A stretch of DNA of 58,592 nt from Nitrospinales bacterium (GTDB lineage: Bacteria > Nitrospinota > Nitrospinia > Nitrospinales > VA-1): positions 1-58,592 of the forward strand of contig JAKUOQ010000004.1 in assembly GCA_022450865.1 (NCBI GenBank), read 5' to 3'. A program made the translations under genes and the position numbers. Below, piece by piece: positions 1 through 11,255 of this stretch (positions within the stretch are counted from its first letter, which is position 1; each line of letters begins with the position of its first letter). The notes under the pieces were generated by a model that ran no database searches, was not told the DNA's origin, and saw only the letters and a program-made list of their open reading frames with translations.

Positions 1-18
1 CATCGGAGCAGATAAATA

Positions 19-999
19 ATGATCGTAGTTACTGGTGGAGCGGGCTTTATAGGAAGTGCCCTGATCCATGGATTAAATAATAAGGGTGTAAAAGAGATTT
101 GGGTTGTTGATCAGGTGGATCATCCTGAAAAACAGAAGAATTTGAATCCCCTTGTTTTTGATAAACTGGTCGACAAGGATGTTTTTTTAAATGATGTTTT
201 AGAAAAAAAACTTCCAAATTGTGATGCAATCTTTCATATGGGTGCTTGTTCTTCAACAACCGAAACTAATGAGTCGTTTTTGAATGAAAACAATTATGAA
301 TATACTCGACACTTGGCGAGTTTCTGTTTGGAAAAAGGGGTTCGATTTATTTATGCCTCCAGTGCGGCAACATATGGTGCGGGAGAAAATGGTTATTATG
401 ATAATGAATCTAGGCTCAAATTATTGCAACCCCTAAACTTGTATGGTGACAGCAAACAAAAGTTCGACTTATGGGCTCAAGCTCAAGGGGCATTAAAAAA
501 AATTGTAGGCTTGAAGTATTTCAATGTGTACGGTCCCAATGAATACCATAAACAGGAAATGCAAAGTATGGTGCGAAAAGGATTTCTTCAAGTGCGGGAT
601 ACAGGCAAATTGCGTTTGTTCAAATCCTACAAACCAGAATATGCTGACGGTGACCAGGAAAGGGATTTTTTATACATCAAAGATGCTGTTTCCATGACCT
701 TATATTTTTTAGATCGGCCTAATCTTGGAGGAATTTTTAATGTGGGCTCAGGAAAAGCAAGAAACTGGAATGATTTAGCAAAGGCTATTTTTTCAGCTAT
801 GAATAAGAAAGAAAATATTGAATATATTGATATGCCTTCGGCGCTTATAAACCAGTATCAATATCATACTTGCTCAGAAACCCAAAAAATTCTTAATTCC
901 GGTTACTCGGATCCGGTAATGTCTTTGGAAGAAGGTATTGCAGATTATGTTGGGCAATACCTAATCCTCGGTAAGCATTTAGGCTCACGTGCTACATAA
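19..999 (+). CDS. hldD: ADP-L-glycero-D-manno-heptose-6-epimerase
   Basis: SDR GGAGFIGSA nucleotide-binding motif, YGDSKQKFD active-site region, HldD-like full length; next to hldE and gmhA. Confidence 0.93.
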   Translation: MIVVTGGAGFIGSALIHGLNNKGVKEIWVVDQVDHPEKQKNLNPLVFDKLVDKDVFLNDVLEKKLPNCDAIFHMGACSSTTETNESFLNENNYEYTRHLASFCLEKGVRFIYASSAATYGAGENGYYDNESRLKLLQPLNLYGDSKQKFDLWAQAQGALKKIVGLKYFNVYGPNEYHKQEMQSMVRKGFLQVRDTGKLRLFKSYKPEYADGDQERDFLYIKDAVSMTLYFLDRPNLGGIFNVGSGKARNWNDLAKAIFSAMNKKENIEYIDMPSALINQYQYHTCSETQKILNSGYSDPVMSLEEGIADYVGQYLILGKHLGSRAT

Positions 1000-1031
1000 A
1001 ACAGTTGGGATTTTTATTAAAGGTGATGCTT

Positions 1032-2519
1032 CTAATTTCCTTTGCTATCTCCTGAAGGGCGATGGTTCGCAAGAATTTTTTCCAGTGTCATAGTTGTGGA
1101 GTGCCCCTTTACAATGGGGATGAGTTTCACATGGGCCCCATAACCTTCAACTATCTCTCGGCCGACTACGTCATCTATTTTATAGTCGTCGCCTTTAACC
1201 AGAATATCCGGTCTTATTTCCCTAATTAGTTTTTCTGGTGTGGCTTCATTGAACAGGGTGATGTAATCAATAAACTTCAGCGCTGAAAGAATATTGGCGC
1301 GTTCCTTTTCGGTTTTAATGGGTCGCCCTTCTCCCTTTAAATTTTTTACAGAATTATCTGTATTGAGTCCAACCACTAAAATATCTCCCAAGGATTTGGC
1401 TTTTTGCAAAAACTCGATATGGCCTCCATGAATGATGTCAAAACAGCCATTGGTAAAAACAACCTTTTTTTCGGTACTTTTTGCTAAACCAATGATCTTT
1501 TTTAATTCATCAATTTCCAGAACCGTGTGAGAAGTTCGAAGCATTTCTTCATAAAGAAATTCGTTGATTTCGTTTAGAGTGACCACAGCAGTTCCTACTT
1601 TCCCTACCACGATACTAGCTGCCATATTGGAAAGCCATGCGGCCTCTTTAAAACTGAAACCTGCAAATACCGCTATGCTAAAAACACTAATTACTGTATC
1701 TCCCGCGCCTGTAACATCGAAAACTTCTTTTGCCTCTGTTTGAATGGAAATGGGTTTTGCCTTATTCTGAAAAAGAGTCATACCATCTTTTCCTTGAGTG
1801 ATGAGGATAGCTTCCGAGCGAGTGAGATTTAAAAGGTATTCTGCTGCACGATCTAGGTTTTCCTTGTTGGTTATTTTTATGGGCACAGATCGAGCAACTT
1901 CTTTCAAATTTGGTGTGATGACAGTTGCATTTTTATAAAGCGAAAAGTCTGAACTTTTGGGGTCAACAATTACAGGCTTTTTAGCTTTTTTGGCCTTATG
2001 CATGATTGCATGAATCACTTTTTTAGTAAGGATTCCCTTTTGATAATCAGAGCAAATAACACCATCCATGCTTGGAAGCATTTGGTTAATGTATTGAATA
2101 AGTTTTTTTTCGGTCTCTGCTGTAATGGGTCGGTTATCTTCCTTATCGATTCTCATAACCTGTTGGTTGTGCGCAATAATTCTCATTTTCGATGTGGTGG
2201 GACGATGCACAAAACGAAATATTCCTTCAGTTTGGATAGATCGGTTATGGATGGTTTGTAAAAGTTTGTCGCCTTTTTCATCCTGGCCAATAGCACCACA
2301 AAGATGAATTTCGCAACCTAATGCCACCAGGTTGTTGGCAACATTGGCAGCACCCCCCAAAGCCAGGGTTTCTGAACGAGTTTCAAGAATAGGAACAGGG
2401 GCTTCAGGAGATATTCGATTGATTCCACCCCATATATATTCATCTAGTATAAGATCGCCGACCACTAAAATTTTAGGTCGTTTTTTTTGCTCAAAGAAAT
2501 TCTTGAATCGTTCTCTCAT
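1032..2519 (-). CDS. hldE: bifunctional heptose-7-phosphate kinase / heptose-1-phosphate adenylyltransferase
   Basis: PfkB-type kinase (DVTGAGDT) fused to nucleotidyltransferase (FTNGCFDIIHGGHIEFL). Confidence 0.95.
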   Translation of the reverse strand: MRERFKNFFEQKKRPKILVVGDLILDEYIWGGINRISPEAPVPILETRSETLALGGAANVANNLVALGCEIHLCGAIGQDEKGDKLLQTIHNRSIQTEGIFRFVHRPTTSKMRIIAHNQQVMRIDKEDNRPITAETEKKLIQYINQMLPSMDGVICSDYQKGILTKKVIHAIMHKAKKAKKPVIVDPKSSDFSLYKNATVITPNLKEVARSVPIKITNKENLDRAAEYLLNLTRSEAILITQGKDGMTLFQNKAKPISIQTEAKEVFDVTGAGDTVISVFSIAVFAGFSFKEAAWLSNMAASIVVGKVGTAVVTLNEINEFLYEEMLRTSHTVLEIDELKKIIGLAKSTEKKVVFTNGCFDIIHGGHIEFLQKAKSLGDILVVGLNTDNSVKNLKGEGRPIKTEKERANILSALKFIDYITLFNEATPEKLIREIRPDILVKGDDYKIDDVVGREIVEGYGAHVKLIPIVKGHSTTMTLEKILANHRPSGDSKGN

Positions 2520-3137
2520 TTACAAGTCTTCTTCTATAATTTCACAGATGATATGACCGATGGTAATGTGGACTTCCTGGATTCGAGCCGTATCGTTTGA
2601 AGGGATAATAATTGGAAGGTTTACAGCATCTTTTAATTTTCCACCATCGTTACCAAGAAGTCCAATAGTGAAAGCACCTATAGAGTTGGCCTTATTGACA
2701 GCCCGTATAATATTTTCAGAATTTCCACTGGTGCTGATACCTATAACCGCATCGTTTTTATTTGCAAGGGCTTCAACCTGTCTTTCGAATATAGTATCGA
2801 ATCCATAATCATTACCGAGGGCAGTTAAAGAAGAGGTGTCGACAGTCAAAGCGAGCGCAGGCATGGCTTTTCTTTCTTTTTTAAACCGACCAACCAGTTC
2901 AGCAGCAATATGTTGGGCATCGGCTGCGCTGCCACCATTACCCATCAACATTAGCTTGCCTCCAGCCTCCAGGCGGTCTTGAATTTTCTGGGCGGCATCT
3001 AGAATTTCAGAAGAAAGAGTTTCAGCTACTGTTTTTTTTAAATCAGCGCTTATATTGAGTAGATTTTTTACGCGTTCCATATCTAATTTCTGTTCAAATA
3101 AATATTTTTTGTATTTATAGAGGCCCTTTATCTGCAA
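2520..3137 (-). CDS. gmhA: sedoheptulose-7-phosphate isomerase (SIS domain)
   Basis: GNGGSAADAQHIAAELVGRF and GISTSGNSENI motifs; start may be the internal Met (MERVKNLL) rather than the ORF start. Confidence 0.92.
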   Translation of the reverse strand: MQIKGLYKYKKYLFEQKLDMERVKNLLNISADLKKTVAETLSSEILDAAQKIQDRLEAGGKLMLMGNGGSAADAQHIAAELVGRFKKERKAMPALALTVDTSSLTALGNDYGFDTIFERQVEALANKNDAVIGISTSGNSENIIRAVNKANSIGAFTIGLLGNDGGKLKDAVNLPIIIPSNDTARIQEVHITIGHIICEIIEEDL

Positions 3138-3165
3138 AGCTGAAAAAATATTTTCCCGATGATAA

Positions 3166-4104
3166 TCAGGAAGAGTTGAGCTGTTCTTGAAAATATTTTA
3201 GCGTGGACTTCAATCCTTCATCCAAGCTAACTTTTGGTTCCCAGTTTAGTAAAGTTTTTGCAAGAGTTATGTTTGGTTGACGAGTTTTAGGATCATCCTC
3301 TGGCAAAGGAACTTGTACGATTTTACTCTTGCTTCCGGTTGCTTGCAAAATTTTATCGGTCAAACTTTGGATTGTCATTTCATTAGGGTTGCCAATATTA
3401 ACTGGCTTGTTTTGCTCGGACATCAGTAATCGACAAATGCCTTCTATAAGATCTGAAACAAAACAAAAACTACGTGTTTGCGAACCATTGCCGTATACCG
3501 TCAAGTCTTTGCCCGTCAACGCTTGTTTGATAAAGTTGGGTATTGCACGACCATCGTTGATACGCATTCTTGGCCCGTAGGTATTGAATATGCGAACAAT
3601 TTTAGTATTGATGCCGTGCGTCCTGTGGTATGCCATGGTAATAGCTTCCGCAAATCTTTTTGCTTCATCATAAACGCCTCGCGGGCCTATTGGATTAACA
3701 TTTCCCCAATATTCTTCTGGTTGGGGATGAACTAAAGGATCACCATAAACTTCGGATGTAGAGGCCAGCAGAAACACAGCATTTTTTGCCTTTGCAAGGC
3801 CTAATGCGTTATGGGTTCCCAATGCCCCAACTTTTAATGTTTGTATTGGTAACTCCAGATAGTCTATGGGACTTGCGGGAGATGCGAAATGGAGAATGTA
3901 GTCCAGATCTCCATCCAATTTAATAAATTCGGACACATTATGATTGACGAAACGAAAGTTACTACTTTTGATGCCAGAAATATTTTGTTTCGATCCCGTG
4001 ATCAAATTATCCATACAGATCACTTCGTGGCCTTTATCAAGTAAGTATTCGCATAAATGGGATCCTAAAAACCCTGCCCCACCTGTAACCAAAGTTCTTG
4101 GCAT
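3166..4104 (-). CDS. SDR-family NAD-dependent epimerase/dehydratase, UDP-glucuronate decarboxylase-like
   Basis: [53 protein letters not shown], typical of UDP-xylose synthases. Confidence 0.88.
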   Translation of the reverse strand: MPRTLVTGGAGFLGSHLCEYLLDKGHEVICMDNLITGSKQNISGIKSSNFRFVNHNVSEFIKLDGDLDYILHFASPASPIDYLELPIQTLKVGALGTHNALGLAKAKNAVFLLASTSEVYGDPLVHPQPEEYWGNVNPIGPRGVYDEAKRFAEAITMAYHRTHGINTKIVRIFNTYGPRMRINDGRAIPNFIKQALTGKDLTVYGNGSQTRSFCFVSDLIEGICRLLMSEQNKPVNIGNPNEMTIQSLTDKILQATGSKSKIVQVPLPEDDPKTRQPNITLAKTLLNWEPKVSLDEGLKSTLKYFQEQLNSS

Positions 4105-4136
4105 ATTGACTCCTTGAATTTTCTAATAATAAAAAT

Positions 4137-5066
4137 TTACCCCAATTTATCTCCGGGGTTAATTTTATAACCTGAGAGAAAACTTTTTACTGGCATTGCC
4201 TTTTTCCCTTCGGGTTTAAGCTCAGTAATTTTTAATCGCTTTTCCCCTGTGCCAACTTCAATGCCGGAATCGGTGATACGTTCAATATAACCAGGGCGAT
4301 CTGAAGGTTCACCTTTAACGACTTCGCTCTTTAAGATACAAAGCCTTTTTCCGTTAAACAAAGTATATGTTCCTGGCCATGGGGTCAGGCCTCGAATTTT
4401 GTTTAAGATATTATTGGCAGACATTTTCCAATCGATCAGGCTTTCTTCCTTTTTTAATTTTGGAGCATAACTAGCTAAATCAGAATCCTGAGGTGTAGGC
4501 AAAAGATTATTCTTTTCTAAAAGAGCAAGGGTCTCAAGAACAAGTTTTCCACCCTGCTCGGCTAGTTTGTCATGTAAGGATTTTGCATCGTCATCTTTCT
4601 CTATTGAGGTTTCTCTAATGAGTAATATGTCTCCTGTATCCATTCCTTTGTCCATTATCATCGTAGTGACCCCCGAGCGGGCATCTCCATTAAGGATGGC
4701 ACGGTTAATAGGAGCAGCCCCCCGATATTTTGGTAAGAGAGAAGAATGTAAATTGATGCAAAACTGTTTAGGAACTTTGAGTAGGGCTTCGTGGAGTATC
4801 TGTCCGAAAGCGACCACGATGATGTAATCTGGGCGCTTTTCTAAAAGAAATTGAATAAAATTTTCAGCGTTGACATTTTCAGGTTGTAGCAAAGGAATAT
4901 TATTTTCAATGGCAAAATTTTTAATAGGAGACGCGACCTTTATTTGCCCGCGGCCTTTGGGTCGATCGGGTTGGGTTACTACAGATATAATAGAATGGGA
5001 AGAGTTGTAGATTTTTCTTAATGTAGGAAGCGCGAACTCAGGGGTTCCCATAAACACTATGTTCAT
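4137..5066 (-). CDS. fmt: methionyl-tRNA formyltransferase
   Basis: MGTPEFALPTL, HSSLLPKYRGAAPINRAI; coupled to def. Confidence 0.96.
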   Translation of the reverse strand: MNIVFMGTPEFALPTLRKIYNSSHSIISVVTQPDRPKGRGQIKVASPIKNFAIENNIPLLQPENVNAENFIQFLLEKRPDYIIVVAFGQILHEALLKVPKQFCINLHSSLLPKYRGAAPINRAILNGDARSGVTTMIMDKGMDTGDILLIRETSIEKDDDAKSLHDKLAEQGGKLVLETLALLEKNNLLPTPQDSDLASYAPKLKKEESLIDWKMSANNILNKIRGLTPWPGTYTLFNGKRLCILKSEVVKGEPSDRPGYIERITDSGIEVGTGEKRLKITELKPEGKKAMPVKSFLSGYKINPGDKLG

Positions 5067-5575
5067 TCTTCCTGCTCTTTAAGTTTCTTTTTAAATTTTC
5101 TCTTTAGGATATCCCTCTTTATTTTTCCCAGGCTGTCCCAAAATAAAATACCGTTTAAATGATCCATTTCATGCTGTAAGGCTCGGGCGAGCAAACCACT
5201 GGCTTCATAGCGAATATCCTTGCCATTAAGGTCAACAGCTTTTATTTCAATTTGAATTGCACGGTTCACTTCGACAACCACATCAGGAATGCTTAGGCAA
5301 CCTTCTTCGCCAGATTCGCTACCCTCCATAGCGGTGATTTCTGGGTTGATGAGAGTGATCAAATTATCGGTATCTGTTTCGACTCCCATATTAACTACAA
5401 AAACTCTCCAAGGAACTCCAATCTGGTTTGCTGCCAAACCAATTCCCGGGGCAGCCAAGGTGGTCTCAATCATATCCTTAGAAAGGGTGATCAGCTCTCC
5501 ATCAATATTTTTAACGATTTCACATTGTTTTCTTAAAACCGGATCGAAGCAATTTTTGATGGGTCTTAGTGCCAT
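5063..5575 (-). CDS. def: peptide deformylase
   Basis: GIGLAANQIG, EEGCLSIPDV, QHEMDHLNGILFWD motifs; 4-nt overlap with fmt. Confidence 0.96.
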   Translation of the reverse strand: MALRPIKNCFDPVLRKQCEIVKNIDGELITLSKDMIETTLAAPGIGLAANQIGVPWRVFVVNMGVETDTDNLITLINPEITAMEGSESGEEGCLSIPDVVVEVNRAIQIEIKAVDLNGKDIRYEASGLLARALQHEMDHLNGILFWDSLGKIKRDILKRKFKKKLKEQEE

Positions 5576-5622
5576 TTTTATATTTGTTTATTTAAAGATG
5601 TATTTTGATAGATTCTATCAAG

Positions 5623-6834
5623 CTAGGTGGTATATTCTGCATTTATTTTTACATAATTGTAGGATAGGTCGCAGGTTAAAACTTCCTCCCATTCTTTGCC
5701 ACATTTTAAATCAATGATGATGTTGATTTCATATTTTTTCATTGCTTTTTCTAGTATTTTTTGAGGCAGATTAGTCGGATTTCCATTTTTTAAAAGCAAA
5801 TTTTTATTTAATAAAATATCTACTTTATCAGGATTAAAGGGTACACCGGCATTTCCTACGGCACAAAAAATCCGCCCCCAGTTTGGATCTTCTCCAAACA
5901 ATGCTGTTTTAACAAGAGATGAGGTGGCAACAGAGTTTGCAATAAGGTATGCCTGTTTACGTGTTTTTCCTCCCTGAACCCGTACCGTGACGAACTTGGT
6001 TGCTCCTTCTCCATCGAGAACAATTTTGGAGGCTAGGTTTTTGCTCAGCTTCATCAAAGCTTTTAAAAATACTCGATAGGCAGGAGTATTTGGTTTTATG
6101 GCTGGGTTTTTTGCTTTTCCATTGGCAAGGATTGCAACGCAGTCGTTGGTGCTGTTGTCTCCATCTACTGTGATGCGGTTAAATGAGCGGTTTGTTGCTT
6201 CTTTTAAGGCCATTTTTAGGGTTTTTGCGTCAATGACTGCATCGGTGAATAAAAACCCAAGCATGGTTGCCATGTCAGGATGAATCATGCCCGAGCCTTT
6301 AGTAATCCCTCCAATAGAAATGTTTTTTCCTTTAAAGGGATATTTAATGTAGTCTGATTTGGATATCAGATCGGTGGTCATGATGGCCTCGGATGCATCG
6401 GTCCAATTTTTAGCTGTCCCTCCTAATTTTGCAATCAGATTTGGAGTGGCCTTTATAATTTTTTCTGAGGGAAGAGGTATACCAATAATCCCTGTGGAAG
6501 CAATGAAAACTTCTTTTTGTAGAATGCCAAGTTCGTCCGCCACTTTTTTGGTGATTGTATCGCAATCTTTTAATCCTTTTGGACCGGTCACCGTATTTGC
6601 ATTGCCACTATTAATTATAATAGCGCGGCAGCTACCTGACTTTGCGAGTGCTTTACGACTCCAGATGACAGCCGGAGAGACAACTCGGTTTTTGGTAAAC
6701 ACAGCTGCAGCCGTCGCGGGAACCTCGGATACTATGAGAGCGAGGTCTTTGATATTTTTGTCTTTTATTCCACAATGTAGCCCTGTTGCTTTAAAGCCCG
6801 GTACTGAAGGATTGCGGTTTTTTAATATCTTCAT
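5623..6834 (-). CDS. argJ: bifunctional glutamate N-acetyltransferase/amino-acid acetyltransferase
   Basis: GGITKGSGMIHPDMATMLGFLFTDA, TVDGDNSTNDC; next to argC. Confidence 0.95.
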   Translation of the reverse strand: MKILKNRNPSVPGFKATGLHCGIKDKNIKDLALIVSEVPATAAAVFTKNRVVSPAVIWSRKALAKSGSCRAIIINSGNANTVTGPKGLKDCDTITKKVADELGILQKEVFIASTGIIGIPLPSEKIIKATPNLIAKLGGTAKNWTDASEAIMTTDLISKSDYIKYPFKGKNISIGGITKGSGMIHPDMATMLGFLFTDAVIDAKTLKMALKEATNRSFNRITVDGDNSTNDCVAILANGKAKNPAIKPNTPAYRVFLKALMKLSKNLASKIVLDGEGATKFVTVRVQGGKTRKQAYLIANSVATSSLVKTALFGEDPNWGRIFCAVGNAGVPFNPDKVDILLNKNLLLKNGNPTNLPQKILEKAMKKYEINIIIDLKCGKEWEEVLTCDLSYNYVKINAEYTT

Positions 6835-6840
6835 GATTTT

Positions 6841-7878
6841 TTATGGGAAAATTCCGGGTGATTGAAGACCCAATTTTTCTTCAAACCCTTGCATGATGTT
6901 CATATTTTGAATGGCTTGACCAGAAGCACCTTTTACAAGGTTATCTAGTGCACTTGTAATGATCAGCCTGCCCACCCGCGTATCTACTTTGATTCCAATG
7001 TCGCAGAAATTGGAACGGGAAACAGGATGAGTACTGGCAACCTTGCCTTTACTTAGGATTCGAAGGAAGTATTCATTACTATAAAACTTTTGATAATGCT
7101 CAATAAGATCGTCTTCATTTAACTTCTTTTTTAAATTAATATAAACCGTGCTCAGCATTCCTCGACTCATTGGAATCAGGTGAGGAGAAAAACTTATTTT
7201 AATCGGTTTTCCAGCTAGACCTGAAAGTTCCTGTTCCATTTCGGGGGTATGACGGTGGCCGGCCAAGCCATAAGGGGTCACACCTTCGTTTGCTTCAGAA
7301 AAATGAGTTGTTGTAGATAGTTTTCTCCCTGCACCTGAAATACCCGATTTACTGTCAGAGATAATGCTCGTTAAATCTACCCAATCGGTTTTCATCAATG
7401 GTGCGAGAGCAAGAATCACACTGGTAGGGTAGCAGCCTGGGTTAGCGACCACCTGCGCACTTTTAATTTTTTCGCGGTGCAATTCCGAAAGACCATATAC
7501 AGTCTGAGATAATAACTCAGGATGTGTGTGAGTCAGCGCGTACCATTTAGGGTAAGCATTAGGATCTTGTAATCGATAGTCCGCACTAAGATCCACTACC
7601 TTACAATTTGACTTTATTATTTGCGGCAATTTATCCATGCCGGTAGTGTGAGGCAACGCAAGGAAGACAACATCACAGCTTTTAAAAATTCCACTATCGA
7701 GAGGTTGCAGCTCAATGTCGATGATTCCATTTAATGACGGAAAGACATCGGAAATAGATTTTCCTTTATATGTTTCGGAAGTCAAAACGGATAATTCGGT
7801 TTCAGAGTGATTTGCCAGAAGGCGTATCAATTCGAGTCCGGTATATCCGCTGGCTCCAGCAATGCCAACTTTTATCAT
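6841..7878 (-). CDS. argC: N-acetyl-gamma-glutamyl-phosphate reductase
   Basis: GASGYTGLELIRLL, ANPGCYPTSVILALAPL. Confidence 0.96.
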   Translation of the reverse strand: MIKVGIAGASGYTGLELIRLLANHSETELSVLTSETYKGKSISDVFPSLNGIIDIELQPLDSGIFKSCDVVFLALPHTTGMDKLPQIIKSNCKVVDLSADYRLQDPNAYPKWYALTHTHPELLSQTVYGLSELHREKIKSAQVVANPGCYPTSVILALAPLMKTDWVDLTSIISDSKSGISGAGRKLSTTTHFSEANEGVTPYGLAGHRHTPEMEQELSGLAGKPIKISFSPHLIPMSRGMLSTVYINLKKKLNEDDLIEHYQKFYSNEYFLRILSKGKVASTHPVSRSNFCDIGIKVDTRVGRLIITSALDNLVKGASGQAIQNMNIMQGFEEKLGLQSPGIFP

Positions 7879-8027
7879 AATAAAAGACTCCTATAAAGAT
7901 AGGATTTTACTTCAATAATAATGGTTTTTTAGAAAAAGAGGTGTTTTTTTCCTGCAAGGTTTTGCGGCTTGGCAAAGCTCAAACACATACTCGCATACGA
8001 TACGAAGGAAAATTGCCAGTTGATTAT

Positions 8028-8417
8028 TTATCTCTTAGAGAACTGGAATTTTTTACGTGCGCCAGGCTGCCCGTATTTCTTTCTTTCTACAGCTCTGGAA
8101 TCTCGGGTGAGGAATCCTGCTTTCTTGAGAGGTGCTCGTAGACTTGAGTTGGTCAAAATAAGAGCTCGGGAAATACCCAGACGAAGAGCACCAGACTGGC
8201 CTGAAAGCCCGCCTCCTTTAACCGTAGCTTTAATATCAATCGACTTAAGAGTATCAGTCTCAATCAAAGGATGTTTGATAATGCATTCCAAGCTTTCGCG
8301 GCAAAAATATTCTTTAAGGGATTTATTATTAACAGTGATATTTCCCTTACCCGCTTGAACCCATACTTTGGCTATGGATTCTTTTCGCTTTCCAGTTGCA
8401 TAAAATCGTTCGATCAT
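8028..8417 (-). CDS. rpsI: 30S ribosomal protein S9
   Basis: YATGKRKESIAKVWV...GLSGQSGALRLGISRAL...KKYGQPGARKKFQFSKR. Confidence 0.97.
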   Translation of the reverse strand: MIERFYATGKRKESIAKVWVQAGKGNITVNNKSLKEYFCRESLECIIKHPLIETDTLKSIDIKATVKGGGLSGQSGALRLGISRALILTNSSLRAPLKKAGFLTRDSRAVERKKYGQPGARKKFQFSKR

Positions 8418-8453
8418 AATTGTTATTACTCTCCGTCTTTTCTTATAAGTAGA

Positions 8454-8885
8454 TTAAATAGCTACGTTTTCGGGATTCTGGCTTCCGTGTGGATGCTCTG
8501 CCGTATCGTATATTCTATAATTATTATTCAAGGTGCGACCCAGTCTATTTTTAGGTAACATTCCACGAATGGCTTTTTGCAACAGATCTGAAGGCTTTTT
8601 TTCCAACATTTCTTTAGCAGTGATGGATTTGATTCCTCCAGACCAACCAGTATGGTGGTAATAGATTTTGTCGTCCCATTTTTTCCCGGTTAGTTTTACC
8701 TTAGCGGCATTGATAATGATTACATTATCCCCGGTGTCTGTATGCGGGGTAAAAGTTGGTTTGGTTTTTCCGCGAATTATTGATGCGGCTTTGCTGGCGA
8801 TTCTTCCCAGAACCTTATCTGTTGCGTCAATGAGCACCCATTTTTTCTCGACTTCGCCAGGTTTTGCAAAATAAGTTGTTTTCAT
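8454..8885 (-). CDS. rplM: 50S ribosomal protein L13
   Basis: [16 protein letters not shown]...[33 protein letters not shown]; start placed at internal [11 protein letters not shown] (ORF opens at 8936). Confidence 0.96.
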   Translation of the reverse strand: MKTTYFAKPGEVEKKWVLIDATDKVLGRIASKAASIIRGKTKPTFTPHTDTGDNVIIINAAKVKLTGKKWDDKIYYHHTGWSGGIKSITAKEMLEKKPSDLLQKAIRGMLPKNRLGRTLNNNYRIYDTAEHPHGSQNPENVAI

Positions 8886-9065
8886 TATATATCCGGCTGT
8901 TTTGATATTAAATTTCAAATGTTTTAAACCCCGCATGGTAAAAGAGATTTATAACATTGTCAATGGGTTTTGTTCGGCTCCGCTATATGGTGGGTTTTGC
9001 TTTATAGCATAAAATGGGTTAATTTAGTCTTTTCTTTGGAAATTTTGAGAATATTAGCTAACTGC

Positions 9066-11021
9066 ATGGAAAATATGGATAAATTTACGGAAATGGAAGA
9101 GACCTCTGCGTCATCTGATGGTTCGACTATGACTGAGGAGGTGTTATGCCGCTCTATTGAAAGGTCACAAGATTATCTGTTATCTCGTCAACATGAAAAG
9201 GGCTATTGGGTAGATGAACTGGAGGCTAATGTGACCATTTCTGCCGAACTGATTTTCTTCATGCATTTCACAGATCGATTGGACGCCGAAAGGCAACAAA
9301 AGATAGTCAATTACCTGTTTCATATGCAGCGGGAAGATGGTAGTTGGCCACTTTTCCATGGTGGCTTGTGCGACATCAATTCTACGGTTGAGTCTTATAT
9401 GGCGTTAAAAATTGCGGGGGTGCCGGCCGACCGGGAAGAAATGGTGCGTGCTAGAAACGCAATCCGAAAAAACGGCGGTATAAAGAAGACCCGTGTTTTC
9501 ACCAAAATATTTCTCGCTATGTTCGGCCAGATATCTTGGGATGTTTGCCCTGCTATCCCCATGGAAATCATTTTATTGCCCAATAGGTTCTATTTTAATA
9601 TTTACGAAATTTCCAGTTGGTCGAGGGGAACCTTGGTGCCACTCTCTCTTGTGCGCTCTATTGAGCCGGTGCACCTTTTGCCCGCAGGTCGGGATATTCA
9701 GGAGTTGTTTACAGAAAACGACCGTGACCTCAATTTTATACCCAGCGGCTTGCCGTTCACAAGCTGGAAAAACACATTTATTTATCTAGATCGAATACTA
9801 AAACTCGCCGGCAAATCTCCTTGGAAACCTTTTCGAAAAATGGCAATGCGTGAGGTAGAAAAATGGATACTAGAGCATCAGGAAGAGGAAGGAGATTGGG
9901 CTGGAATCCAGCCTGCTATGCTCAATTCTCTTTTGGCTTTGCATTTTTTAGGGTATTCGAAGGAGCATCCCGCGTGCGTCAAAGGAATGGAAGCGGTTGA
10001 TCGATTTCTTTTGGAAAAAGAAGATAGGCTTTGGATGCAGGCCTGCGTTTCACCTTTATGGGATACCGCAATTTGTTTGAACGCTCTAATGGATTCAGGA
10101 GTGCCTACGGATCACCCTGCTTTGATAAAAGCCGGCGAATGGATTCTTTCTAAACAGGTGGTCAAACGTGGCGATTGGCAAATTAAGAACCCGGATGCAG
10201 AACCCGGTGGGTGGGCGTTTGAGTTTTATAATGAATTGTATCCCGACACAGACGATACCGCAGAAATTTTAATGGCCTTAAATCGGTTAGAACTTCCCGA
10301 TGTCCGAGACAAGCTTAGCGAATGTCAAAGAGCCATGAATTGGTTGCTTAGCATGCAAAGTAAAAATGGGGGATGGGGAGCTTTTGATATCGATAATGAT
10401 AAAGAGGTTTTAAATGAAGTTCCTTTTGCTGACCATAAGGCTTTGCTCGATTCGCCTACCATTGATGTGTCCAGTCGAATTTTATGGATGTTGTCCACAT
10501 GGGGGTTCAAAAGGGAACACCCTCAAGTTGCTAGTGCCTTAAAATTTGTAAAGGATAACCAAGAGCTGGATGGATGCTGGTTTGGTCGTTGGGGCGTTAA
10601 TTATATTTATGGAACATTTTTGGCTTTGAACGGATTATTGGCAATGGGGGAAGACATGAATCAACCTTTTAACCAAAAAGCCATTCAATGGTTAGAAACA
10701 CATCAAAATGAAGATGGTGGATGGGGTGAAACCTGCCAGAGTTATGAAGAGCCTAGTTTGCGTGGACGTGGCAATAGTACAGCTTCTCAAACAGCCTGGG
10801 CGTTACTGGGACTGATCGCAGGTGGTGAAGCTAAGGGTGATGTAGCTAAACGCGGGGTGGGATTTTTATTACGCAATCAAAATGAATTGGGAACCTGGTG
10901 GGAAGATGAATTTACAGGAACAGGGTTTCCCATCCATTTCTTCATCAAATACCATATGTACCAGCACTTCTTTCCTTTGATGGCACTTGGTCGATACCGA
11001 CAGGCAATTAAAAAGGATTGA
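9066..11021 (+). CDS. shc: squalene-hopene cyclase
   Basis: QW repeats, DTDDTAEI (catalytic DXDD region), long terpene cyclase fold; start likely internal to ORF 8970. Confidence 0.95.
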   Translation: MENMDKFTEMEETSASSDGSTMTEEVLCRSIERSQDYLLSRQHEKGYWVDELEANVTISAELIFFMHFTDRLDAERQQKIVNYLFHMQREDGSWPLFHGGLCDINSTVESYMALKIAGVPADREEMVRARNAIRKNGGIKKTRVFTKIFLAMFGQISWDVCPAIPMEIILLPNRFYFNIYEISSWSRGTLVPLSLVRSIEPVHLLPAGRDIQELFTENDRDLNFIPSGLPFTSWKNTFIYLDRILKLAGKSPWKPFRKMAMREVEKWILEHQEEEGDWAGIQPAMLNSLLALHFLGYSKEHPACVKGMEAVDRFLLEKEDRLWMQACVSPLWDTAICLNALMDSGVPTDHPALIKAGEWILSKQVVKRGDWQIKNPDAEPGGWAFEFYNELYPDTDDTAEILMALNRLELPDVRDKLSECQRAMNWLLSMQSKNGGWGAFDIDNDKEVLNEVPFADHKALLDSPTIDVSSRILWMLSTWGFKREHPQVASALKFVKDNQELDGCWFGRWGVNYIYGTFLALNGLLAMGEDMNQPFNQKAIQWLETHQNEDGGWGETCQSYEEPSLRGRGNSTASQTAWALLGLIAGGEAKGDVAKRGVGFLLRNQNELGTWWEDEFTGTGFPIHFFIKYHMYQHFFPLMALGRYRQAIKKD

Positions 11022-11255
11022 ATCTGAAAATAAAGCAATTTTTAGATTTTAATGACATAGAAATTTTTGATACTATTAGGTTTACAAATACTTAACGATA
11101 AAACTGCTTATTACTCAAAAAACCTGTCCAATTTTTGTCGTATCTAGTTATTGTAAGGAGAGACTTGGCTAGGTTTCTTTAATTTCATTTTTATGTAGGC
11201 ACTATAAAATTAGTGTATAAAATTAAATCATTTTTTAAAATCATGAGAGCTGATA

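Noticed and set aside
6359-6865. 168-aa plus ORF antisense to argJ
   Set aside because: Shadow ORF of an unambiguous ArgJ; no independent motif
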